Part shown: positions 25,270-36,700 of the stretch, piece after piece | Position numbering within the stretch: the stretch's first letter is position 1 | Layout: every line of letters starts with the position of its first letter | NCBI RefSeq assembly: GCF_905475465.1 | Contig: NC_062250.1 | Coordinates: forward strand, 2,564,501 to 2,628,500 | DNA length: 64,000 nucleotides | Direction of reading: 5' to 3' | Origin: Pieris napi | Lineage: Eukaryota > Arthropoda > Insecta > Lepidoptera > Pieridae | Translations under genes and position numbers: made by a program | The notes under the pieces: model-generated | Databases searched by the model: none | What the model was told of the DNA's origin: nothing | Seen by the model: the letters and a program-made list of their open reading frames with translations, nothing else

Positions 25270-25560
25270 ACCTTTTTTTATGTTACAAGAGGCTAACGGG
25301 CACGAGACTCATTTGATGTTAAGTGATGATGATGCGCTGCCGGCCTTTTAAGAATTGGTACGCTCTTTTCTTGAAGGACCCTAAGTCGAGTTGGTTCGGA
25401 AATACTTCAGTGGGCAGCTGGTTCCACATAGTGGTGGTGCGCGGTAGAAATTGCCTTAAGAATCGCTCACTTGTGGAACGATGGACGTCAAGGTGATACG
25501 GATGGTATTTTTATTCTGCCTTGACTTCCGTAGATGTATCTAATGTACATATTTCGTTGT
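25270..25560 (+). repeat. Family B copy
   Basis: ctcatttgatgttaagtgat, gcgctgccggccttttaaga, cagtgggcagctggttccac and acttgtggaacgatggacgt appear in consensus order, with the first third shortened. Confidence 0.75.
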
Positions 25561-27304
25561 GGTTCTTAGTCTTGCTGGTATAATAACAAAGTATGGTTTT
25601 AACATAATTGTTAAGACGCTAGTCCCAACACTACATCACTGGCTGTAACTGCAGGGAGCTCTTATGTTGTGGGTGACTAGACTATAGCTTTCATATTTTC
25701 CGCGGTACGTTAATTACGCGGTACGGTAGGTATGTTTAAAACAAAAGAAATACAAGTAAAGTATATGTTTTCCTTCACCGTGCAAACAAATGTCAAATTA
25801 TGCACACAGAAAGAAATGTCCATTTGTGCACTCTCGTCATTCGTTTTCAGGGCTCAGAGCCACCAAACATAGCACGTGATACTCTATCCTCACGACTAGG
25901 AGCTTTAAATTATATGTTATTAATAATTATATTCGAATATTACTATAAAACACAAAAGTAACAGACAATATTTTTAAAATTAGAATTCTACGTTTCTTAA
26001 TAGTAATATTTCAACACTTACTTTATTATGAGTTAAATAAACAATAAAACGTAAAGTAAACTTATTGATAAAAAATAGTTTTGCGCATATTTTTACATCC
26101 CGTATATCAATCATACTTATTTCTAGTTCTTAATTCTGAATCTTACCTAACAAATGTTTGACGCAGAGTTATTTTACGTTGATGTTACTTCGACATATGT
26201 TGTTGATGTTATAAACGTCACGAAAAGAATTACAATATAAGACTGGTTCACTTATCAAAACTGACAATGATATCACATTACCGCCACATTCTCATATCTT
26301 AACTGATTAAATCTTATCAGAATTCATGTCAGGTAAATATTCAAACAATCGAGCTATTGAGCGTGCAATTTTATTCTGCATACATTCTTAATGGAATGAT
26401 TTCCAGTTGATTGAAAAATAATTTAATGAAATTGCTGCAACCGGTATGCTATCAATTCATTTTTATCATTTATTTTTTGTACATCCTATTTATGCTATTT
26501 AAAATTTCATTGAATTCCGAGAAGGCTTTCGAATAATATGAAATATTATACATAACGGCGACTCACACACACTTATCATGAATTCATTGATGATATAAAT
26601 GTGATAGCAGTGTGATGTGATTAATACTACAAATATAGTCATGCTATTATCAACAATAACAATTCAGTGGAATCCGTTTCTTCGATAATTTGCAATCTTT
26701 ATAGACAGCTATGCCGTCTTCTGTACATTTTTATAGATTTCAGAAATGGCGGTATCTTTACGATTTTCGCCTTTGGATTAAATGTTAAAAGCGAGAAGAA
26801 AATCCATTGGCACAGCCGTGTTTCGAACACACGACCACACCACAAGTCACTATGCCACCACTGCTATAAAAATTCGACCAGTTATCCCAATGGTTCAATG
26901 GTTTTGAATTCGTAAATCCGTTCGTTCGGCTTTTACATTTATTTCATTCTATGGGGGAAAATGTTATTGTTAGTTAGATATAAAAAGCTAGGTAGAAACA
27001 GGCGGATCGCCTACTCGCCTATAAACAAAAACATGAATGAAACAGACTGCCCTGCCCTATTACTATGAAACTCCTTACATTTTAATAATTCTTTAATACA
27101 GAAGAAAAAAGTTGAATCTGAACGGTAAATAGCTCAAAAGTTCATCAAAATCTTAGATATTAAACTAATGCTAAGACTTCTGACTTATATAAGTTGCTGA
27201 CGCTTCTGCACCGACTTAAGAAATCTTTTAGCAGGAACTTATCATCTTTTGACGTGGGCAATAGTTGGTAACATTTCTTCGCAATGTGTGATTTTTTTGT
27301 AAAA

Positions 27305-27480
27305 ATTTTTTTTTATAGAATAGGGGGCAAACGGGCAGGAGGCTCACCTGATGTTATGTGATACCACCGATAGACTCAATGGCAGAGGTCACGCGAGTGC
27401 GTTGCCGGCCTTTAAAGAATCGGTACACTCTTTTCTTGAAGGACCCTAAGTCGGTTTGGTTCGGAAATATTTCAGTATTA
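27305..27480 (+). repeat. Family B copy
   Basis: gggggcaaacgggcaggagg, ctcacctgatgttatgtgat, gcgttgccggcctttaaaga and cttgaaggaccctaagtcgg. Truncated after the tcggaaatatttcag block. Confidence 0.75.
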
Positions 27481-27819
27481 TTTTCCATAGGAGTTATTGA
27501 CTGTAATGAAAAATCCAATGTTGCATGCGCCTTAATACCCTAAATATCAAAATACTTCACTTAACGTAGTCTAGTATTTGGAGAAATAAATTAGCTTAAC
27601 GACCGCTACATTGAATTACAGGTAATTGTTATTTATGGTAAGTGCAAACATGCTATTTGGAACACTTTGTATTATGGATATTTATTATATACTAGTTAAT
27701 ATGCGCTACTTCATTTTGTTTTCATCATACCTCTAACATCTAACCTCATCTAACCTCCCCACCACCCAGGAACCGATTTAGCCTGATTTCTTACTTAATG
27801 GTAGTTTTTGCCGCGCACC

Positions 27820-27975
27820 ACCATTATGTGAAACCAGTTGCCCACTGAAGTATTTCCGAACCAATTCGACTGAGGGAACTTTAATAAAAGAACGTACCAT
27901 GTCTTAAAAAGCCGGCAACGCACTTGCGTCTATGGGCGGCGGTATCGCTTAACATCAGTTGAGCCATTCTGCCCG
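27820..27975 (-). repeat. Family B copy, inverted
   Basis: Reverse-oriented blocks ccactgaagtatttccgaac, aaaaagccggcaacgcactt and gcggtatcgcttaacatcag. It lies in opposite orientation to the 27.3-kb copy, 0.5 kb away. Confidence 0.7.
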
Positions 27976-30900
27976 ATATCCCCGTTATACTTACAAAAAA
28001 CACTTTAAGGAAGAATCAGTCGTGTGTTGCACACAAATTTATTCCGCTAGTACTTTACTATCTATTAAGACTTCGTTACAAACATCGATACAAGTTATCG
28101 CTTATCGCTTTCGAGCGACCTCTTCCAGGCAACCTGTTTTAGCATCCAACCCTGCGCCTAAATAACTTTATACAAACGCTTGGCGTAAATAAAGCGTTAA
28201 AATTACTTTTTACACGATACTTTTCAGTCATTAATGAGGCATGTACAGCTTGCCAGCTAGTGGACTTCAAAATGTGCGGTTCAATTTATATGTATTAAAT
28301 GTCAGGAGTATCTGTATATAAGAGAGGGTGAGATGTAAGAACCTAACAACCCTACGGATCCCTAAGCCCTACAGATGTACCCAAACACATAAATAGTGAA
28401 AATATTGTATATATTTGCGCGGTACGCGGTAAGGCGGAGCCCTACGGGTCAAAGGTTCAAGGTAGTGGAATTATCGCAAAGCAAACGGGCTTTCTCACCA
28501 TGATAAAGGGCTTGAAGGAGTCTTCGCCACTTTGAGAGGAAGCGAGTGAATGAGACAGAGCAATATTCAAATCTGATTAATTGTATTTAAAACAATATCT
28601 TAAATACCACTTACATCTATTCACACATACATAATATTATTCTTGTGAGCTGTGAGCCGTGTCAACAGTTGGTCAACCTTCAAATAATACATGTTTAAAT
28701 TACTCTTGTGAGCTGTCGGAGTATCGCATATTCAGCTATTAAAGTATCTTAAAGATAGTAGCAGTTAACTCGCAAGCCACAGAAATGACACTAGCAAAAT
28801 TGGATTTCGAATCTACAGAGGCATTATTACACATCTTGGTATGACTTTGAGGTTTTAAAAACTAACACAGGCACAGTGAACGATCATACACACCCATTCA
28901 CACACTCACTCATTCACTTAATTTGTAACACACATTTTTTTTTATTACTTTTTTTTAACTAATTGTTTTATAAATTCGATATATAAATTATGTCACAACC
29001 CTTATGTCATAAAGTTTTTATTATTGTTATAGAACAGCTAGCTGAGCTGTGTCAGCAGTTAGTCAATGTTCGAATGAAATCTGAACCAGGCATATAATTA
29101 AACGTATCGGCCCTGACCAGCTTTTCGTCATTACTGGTTTGATTTTGATTTAAATGGAATTACAAAGAAAAACACATAGCGTTGTTATTATTATTAGTGG
29201 TGAAATAAATAAAACAAATAACAGGTACAAATTTATTAGATAAAATTAAGTCAGTCATTTTAATACATAAGACAAAAAGTAATACTAAAAATTTCCATAG
29301 TAAATGCAATTAATGGCAATTGTTAATTTATCACAATGCACTAGTTTAGCTACACTGGCAGGTAACTAAAAAAAACCTTATAAAAATCAAATATTTTTAT
29401 TCTAAATTCAAAAAGTTCTGACAGTTCGATAAATCTATCAAAAAAAAAAAGTCCGATGCGTAATAAATATCTACATTATAATTGACTTTCCAATTCCTCA
29501 TAATCATTATTCATTTAATTTACAACATTTTTTTTTTGAAACTTTCAAAGATTAGACTATTTCAGATACACAAATATACAGGTGTATTGTTTGGGTAACC
29601 ATACTGAAATATTTTACTTGTGTACAAAAAAAATATATTTCTAATACAAGCTGCGATATGAGAGCATTTATATTCCAATCAGCTATAATAAAAAAAATTA
29701 AGGCAATAGCCAAAAAAAATATATAAAACAATACATAATCATACAAATTCCAATAGATCATAGATGATTTTGCAAGTATATTTTACAATGATATATAATC
29801 AAAATATTTCGGCATGGAGACCCCAAAATTGAAACATTATTTTCGAAAGTGCGAATAAGTTGTTGTATGTACATTGTACAGGGTGCGTCAATCACAGTTA
29901 ACAAATAACTATTATAGGCTTCTGACTAGGAACAAATCAATGTTAATACAAAATCTAATATAATTCAATAATAAAAATTACTTTATTGATTCAATTTTTT
30001 TTATTCAATAATATAATTTAATTTGGCCTAGTGAAACCCAACGTAAAATAATACTTTCCAATTGAAAACAGCTACCTAACAATATATTTAGGAAGCTCTT
30101 AATTGCTTATCTAAATATTTACACATATTTACATATTAATCTAATGAGGCACAAACATTATAGAGCACCATAGAATATTTAGAATCATATTGTTAATCTG
30201 TGATGGGTATACAAACTCTAATAGCGAGCGTGTACCTTGCTTTGATTAAATTTGATAGTGTTTGAAATTTTTATAAAAACATAAAAAAACCATAGACCTA
30301 GAGATGTGACATCGACAATTGACAATGTCAAAAACTATGACGCAAAACCTTTGAAAAAGGCGCTTTAGCAATTATACGCTAGTTTAATGTACATTTTAAA
30401 GGAAGCGAATGAGTTGGTATAAAACCTCAAAGAATATGAAAGGTGTTCGAGATTTTCTCTATAGTAGTTAATTGTCACATCTGTATGTCTGTGGCTGTCA
30501 CATTCAATATTAGTAGGATCGGGGGGCCTATCGTTACGTCAGCGCATCTGACATGACTTCCATATGTACTGTCTAGTAGTGGACAATACTGGGAACTTAT
30601 TCAAGATGCCTTAACAGTAGTGTATGTAGAAAGTCTGTCATTTTCATACAAAATTAGTCAAAATCTTGACGTAATAACGAAAGTCATGTGACTTAGTTCG
30701 GGCAACACTCTTTTGACTCTTGTCTATTGTTCAATTTATATTATATAATCTGTACCAATAGCAGGAATACATTAAAACCTGGCCTCAAACATGAATAAAT
30801 TGTCTTTTAGGTATGCATTAAGTGCACGATAGGTCCCCCGAATATAACTTAACTACGTGCGAAATTCCGTGAAAATGTTTTGATTATTTTAATTGAAATT

Positions 30901-31158
30901 ATTTCTAGATTCTTTTATCTAACATTTTTGCTTACTTTAAAACTGTCCGAATATTCAAAAGTCAATAAGAGTAAATGTGTTGACTGTTCAGTATTTAGAC
31001 ATTTATATCCTTATATATAATAGCTATCACAGTAGCCTTTCTGTAGTTTTAATACTATTTTTATCCTTCTATTTCCATATTTATTTTGATAGTGTTCAAC
31101 GTTTGGGAAACGGATTGTTATTAACTATCTAAAATGGTTCGTAACGATCAATACAATT

Positions 31159-31456
31159 CAGTAAACCCCTGTATAACGCCCTATAAGGCGTTTTCGTATA
31201 ACGCGATTTCCGTCCCCCACATAACGTGGTACTTTCCTCATATAACGCGAAGATTTCTGTATTCATAATGATTTGTCAAGTCCGTAATTAGTTTTTCGTA
31301 TCTTTGCTTCTTTTTCGATTGCGTTGTTAAAAAATTTAACTAAAAAAACTTCGAGTTTCTAGTTTTGAATGGTTAAAAAAAGGTTTTACGAGAATACTAC
31401 AACAACGCAATTTCCTATAACGCAGTCCGGGTCTAACGCGTTATAAGGGATTACTG
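31159..31456. mobile_element. pogo/Tigger-like MITE
   Basis: The left end CAGTAAACCCCTGTATAACG pairs imperfectly with the right end read in reverse, CAGTAATCCCTTATAACGCG. The right flank has TA (31457-31458); the left flank is TT, perhaps a mutated TA. Several internal xTATAACGCG motifs repeat. The 298-bp element carries no transposase. The CAGTrr...TATAACGC end type is typical of pogo-group elements. Confidence 0.65.
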
Positions 31457-32331
31457 TATAATGAATGTTTAAATCCAACCCTAACACAATGCAATACGGT
31501 CTTAATTCACTTGACATAATGTTACGATTACGTACGTTTGTTAAACTACTTTTATAAAAAAAAATACAAAAAAAAACAATTTAAGTTATACCTTTTTATG
31601 CTGTCATATGATTTATAAAATTCTTGATTCTCAGATTTGTTTCACATAACTTGCTTTTTATTATTTTATTTTTAATTTAATTTGTATCCCACTATTATTT
31701 TTATGATAATGGTCACTGTTGTCAAGCTTAGAAATTAATTGAAATATTTATAAAACTTTAATTTACTAAAGTCGACGCATTTTAAACTGAGTCGGGCAAT
31801 AAATATCACTGAAAGTATGAATGTGCACCTGCGCACGCGCTCTGACTCCTGATTAGTCGTTACGAGTACGGGTTGTTGTTTCTCTATAAAAATAGGATTT
31901 TTTTATGTTTTTATTACATTCCGCTTCGTTACGCAAAACGCACATTAGAGAATTTATTGTGCAACGTGGTTTTGACGAAATTAAATGGTGACATTTATCT
32001 TACAAATTAAAAACTTTTATGTATAGCGAAAAATTATTTCTATTAATACTTAACATAAATATATCGATCGTACCTATCCCGTTATCGATATGCACCTCTA
32101 CAATTCTTACGCACATCAATTCACCTCTCCATAAGACCTATAAGTGCGAACGAGACAGACAGATATTTATCACCCGAAGCCTCAGTTCATAATGCGACTA
32201 CAGTACCCAGATACTCGGCTAGCTTCGGCTTCGTATAGCGCCGTCTCTGTCTCCTAATAGATACCGGACTGTTAGTTTCGTGTGTTTCGTGTGACAGAGA
32301 TGACGCTCTACAAAGCGGGTTTCTCTTTCTA
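31457..32331. other. AT-rich stretch downstream of arrow
   Basis: No gene. It probably contains the arrow 3' UTR or its end. Several minus-strand AATAAA candidates exist (for example near 31955), but I cannot choose the poly(A) site. Confidence 0.4.
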
Positions 32332-32630
32332 AGGGAGCGTTCAAGTATTACGTCACGTCACAATTTTTGGAGATTATTGACCCCCCCTCTCCCCCGGTGT
32401 AACGCGCCGTAACGTTTTTCTGTACCCAAGTATAGTAAAACGTTTCGTGACCACCTAGTGACTCTTTATACCTAAAAGTTACCATTATGTGGTGTAAAGT
32501 ACTGGAAAGTCGAATATTAACACTAGTCGAAATATTAACACTAACGCGTAATTCAATCGCATATAACACCACCACCACCCCCCCCCCCCCCTAAAATATT
32601 CGTTACGTAATACATACTTGAACGCTCCCT
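32332..32630. mobile_element. Short TIR element with TA duplication below the arrow stop
   Basis: The left end AGGGAGCGTTCAAGTATTAC is mirrored at the right end (gtaatacatacttgaacgct), flanked by TA at 32330-32331 and 32631-32632. It is 299 bp with no transposase and contains a poly-C run of about 15 (32578-32591). It lies 100 bp beyond the arrow stop codon, so probably inside the 3' UTR. Confidence 0.8.
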
Positions 32631-32730
32631 TAAAAGCACGATGCGACTTATAAATGGCCTGGTACTATACTATAGATGTGTATTCATACGTACGTTCATT
32701 TAACCAACTCTCTTCATATAACCTTACGTA

Positions 32731-33741
32731 TCAGTAGAGCAGAGGTGCAGGCGAGGGTGGTGGGGCCCTAGAGGCGGGTTCCGGTTCGGACTCACAGGCG
32801 TCAGTGGAGGCGGGGGTCGGAGGCGGGGGGCGGTTGGAGGCCCGGTAATGGCGGTAGGGCCTCCGCCTGCCACTGGCCGTGGCCGGACTGGGAGGTGGGT
32901 TGGCGGTGGGACGCGGGTACCGTCCACAGAGGCTGTCCGACGCTGATGCTGAACCGGTCGCGCTGTCTATGTTGCTGTAATACATTTATAGAAACAGTTA
33001 AATAAAAAATCCGACATTTTATTTGGACGTTTTCAGACACAAATCAACAATTTATAGCATTGAAGAAAAGTAAAAACGCTTTTTATTGATATTTTGAAAA
33101 TTAACCTATTGCCGTTTTGATAATTAATTTATAAAACTAAGTAATGACGTCAAGTTTTAATTAACAAATAAAAAATACGGGTTTATATGTTACTTTTTAA
33201 TGCCACATAATAAAAATAAAAATTATCAATGTTATTTAGGGTAGGGAAACCCCTTATCACTTAGGGGTTTGATAAATAGATAGTAGCATAAAAAATTTCG
33301 TAACAATCGGTGTAGCCGTTTCGGGAGGTAAGGAACGAACATTGTGACACAAAATTTTTATATATTACTTATAAACACCACTCATATAGTGCCATAGCTA
33401 AATAATAATGCAATATTAAGTTCAGAAATAGCTTATTTTGTCTTAAATGTGAATTATGATCGTATCTTTTTAATATCAGTTATGAATAAAAACGTTTGTT
33501 TCGGATTTTTATATTTTAAAATTAAGCATACTCACTCAGAAGATGGCAACGATACCCTATTCCTTCCATAGTCTGGTGGTTTCGTGTACACCAGCGGTGT
33601 GACTGGCGCGGGTAAGCGTCGCGGTGGCGCGGACCGGCAACGTCGCACTGCGGCCGCCGCACCCACGAGCGCTGCACAGGCCCCGCCCACCGCACACCAT
33701 ACGGCTACGGAGTGCCATTGACGGCCTGTTGCGCTTACCAT
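32731..33741 (-). other. arr: arrow exons 23-24: membrane span and PPPSP tail
   Basis: Residues about 1370-1518. The span is SVAVWCAVGGACAALVGAAA (about residues 1380-1401), followed by a basic stop-transfer segment (VRRCRSAPPRR). The cytoplasmic tail has PPPSPATASG, then RPYRHYRASNRPPPPTPAS with TDACESE, and ends PPPSPAPLLY-stop. In LRP6 the PPPSPxS motifs, five in vertebrates, are phosphorylated by GSK3 and CK1 to bind Axin. Here I count three, two with PPPSP and one PPPTPAS. Exon 23 is GC-rich relative to its neighbours. Confidence 0.9.
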
Positions 33742-36700
33742 CTGGAAAGTTAAGACATATAATTCTATATCTAATATATAAAATTCTCGTGTCACAGTTT
33801 TCGTTGCCATACTCCTCCGAAACGGCTTAACCGATTTTGATGAAATTTTTTGTGCTTATCCGGTATCTATGAGAATCGGCCAACATCTATTTTTCATCTC
33901 CCTAAATTTTTTTTAAATTTTTTAGACAAAATTTTTAATTTCTATTTTTTATGATACAACATTAAAAAATACATGCAACCCCTAATTTTCACCGCTCTAC
34001 GATCAACCCCTATTTTTTATTATAAATGATATACATGGCGAAACGACGTTTGCCAGGTCAGCTAGTAATATATAAAATTCTCGTGTCGCGGTGTTTGTGG
34101 TAAAACTCCTCCGAAACGGCTCGACCGATTCTCATGAAATTTTGTGTGCATATTGGGTATGTCTGAGAATCGGACAACATCTATTTTTCATCCCCCTAAA
34201 TGTTAAGGGTAGTCCACCCCTAATTTTTTTTTTTTTTTAATTTTAGATAAAAAAATTATTCTTTATTTTTTATGATACAGCATTAAAAAATACATACAAC
34301 CCCTAATTTTCACCCCTCTACGATCAACCCCTATTTTTTATTATAAATGATATACATGGCAAAACGACGTTTGCCGGATCAGCTAGTTATTCATATAAAT
34401 TTACAGATTATATTGAATACATGTATTGCTAGATTAATTTCATTAACTAGCTTTTGATTCAAAACGCCAACGCGATCTCGCTAAGTCACCGTTTACGTAG
34501 GCCGTTTTTGATGTGAAACATCTATAGCCGCACGTAAAACCGATTTCTGGCGTGGCGACACATGCCGTGGCGACGCGTCGCCACGCTATATGATGGTATA
34601 TATATATACAGTCTATATGCAGTAGTGTGTACGGTGTATGTATTTCGAAGTCACTGAATAAAGTAGTCACGATTTGAAATAAATTCGTAAATATTTGTAT
34701 ATAATGAAAATAAATGTTTATTCAATAAATAATCATCGTTGTCTGGAAAAAAATCGTAATATTTTATTTTATCATGACGACATATTTAGTTCCTATCACA
34801 ATCTGTTCTTTTCTGCATATAACTTTTACAAAATAATGTCGATGTTTCACATCTGCCAGGCGTCCCGTGACGGCTCACATTTTTTAATTTGTTTTGATTT
34901 TCATTGTATTTAATTATTTTTATTATTACTTTGTAGGTTAAGAAAATTGTAAATACTGTAACTTGATTGTATATTTTTATTAATTATATTTTTTATTATA
35001 TACTATTATTTTATTATATAATAACCTAACCTAACCGAACAATAATAATAATAATAAAACAAATGTTTAAGGAAATAAATCAATGTAAACTCACTGTATC
35101 CTTTTGTATATATCCACAGGCAGAAGGTGCTTCATCTGATCCGTCCTCACAATGCGCATGTCCATCGCAGAGTAGACTCGAAGACAGGCATAGACGGTCG
35201 TCACATCTATATAATATTATTATTCTTAATCTGTGTGGCTTAAAGGGGCTTTTGTTATTACTTAAAGGGCTCTTTTATCAAACCATAAAGAACCTTAACC
35301 TTATCCTATCCTGATCAATCGTGACTTGTATAAATCTTATGTTTCCTTTTACTCACTATTTGCTGTCCATGTATTTGTAAGATTAGCTTTTAAGTTTTTA
35401 GTCTGTTGTTAATATTTTTTTTTTGTATGACTTTAGATTAAGGTACTATGTATATATATATATTTTTTTTTTATATAACATTTGTTTCTGCACTTCTCGC
35501 ACGCATAATGTTTCTTTTTTTTTAGTTTTTCTCTTTAACTAGGGTTGCCTGGAAGAGATCGCTTATTAGCGATAAGGCCGCCCGTTGCATCCCTTATAAT
35601 TTTTTTGTAATGTGTTTCATTCTTTGTTTTTTGCAACGAAGTGTAAATAAATTAAAAATAAATAAATAAATAAAAAAAACATTTTTTTAAGTTGAGATGA
35701 GAGTAAGCGCGAATTTCCAAAATGTCAAAATCCACCGCTTTTCTAGGAAACCTAAGCTTTATAAACAGTACAGTAATAACAGTTTAATAGTAAATTTCCT
35801 TTAGAAATAAATTATTCAATAAAAAAATACCTGAAAGCATCGGGCAACGGCATGGCTTGGCAAAAGGCACCCGTGGGGCAGGCCCCCAGCGATGGACCGC
35901 AAGACCCGTCCGCGCATCTAACGCCACCTGCGCACGCGTCACACGAACGCTCGTCCGAGCCATCCGGGCAATCCGGTTGACCGTCGCATCTGTGAGGAAT
36001 AATAATAAATCTTTACACTTTCCCTTCTTTAAAATGCACTAAAAGCAATAGTATAGTTAAACTAAAAAGGTTATACTAAAAAATTAAAAAAAAAACCAAT
36101 GGCGGAGCAACCTTTTTAGGATTTTTGTATCTGTTTCATGATCATTTGTCAATCTAATAGGCAAATAGGTGATCAGTCTCCTGTGTCCAACACAGCCGTC
36201 GACTTTTTGGGTCTAACGAATGTTAAATGCGCACATAAAGTCCATTGGTGCACAGCCGGGGATCGAACCTACGACCTCAAGTATGAGAGTCGCAAGCTGA
36301 AGCAATAAGTCTAACCATGCTCTAAAGAATCAAATACCTGGCAAAATTACGAGTCAGGTAAGAGTACATTATAGTACCGAGGAATTTGTGGACACACATA
36401 CATACACTTACGTAAGTTAGCACAGTTGCTATGTAGCAATTGTATTATAGATTCATCATCCTTAAATATTATTCAATACTAAAATGTCAGTCTGAAAATA
36501 TTATTTTTGAAAGTCGGGTAAATATATAATATAACCAGTCCTTGATTTTAAAAAGGATTATTTTTGGTTTAACTACACATTTAATAAAAAACTTCTCGCC
36601 TCTTTCTGTCAATTTACGCTGTGATTTTTGTAAATAACAGGGGGCAAACGGGCAAGAGGCCCACCTGATTTTAAGTAATACCGCCGTCCATGGACACTCA

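Larger units (their letters stand above)
25561..31158. other. Long intergenic stretch with scattered repeats
   Basis: Diverged SINE A fragments lie near 25780-25880 and 26800-26890, family B at 27305-27480 (+) and 27820-27975 (-). From about 28.5 to 31.1 kb I see only AT-rich DNA. The open frames at 26667-26915, 27959-28165 and 29552-29761 show no domain or exon signals. Confidence 0.5.

Noticed and set aside
32801..33040. Minus frames overlapping arrow exon 24 in other phases
   Set aside because: Only the phase giving PPPSP motifs joins exon 23 in frame.
33624..33830. Plus frame with Pro/Arg-rich start
   Set aside because: Antisense shadow of arrow exon 23, which fits the LRP tail.
35857..36042. 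Plus frame rich in Ala/Arg/Thr
   Set aside because: Antisense shadow of arrow exon 21.
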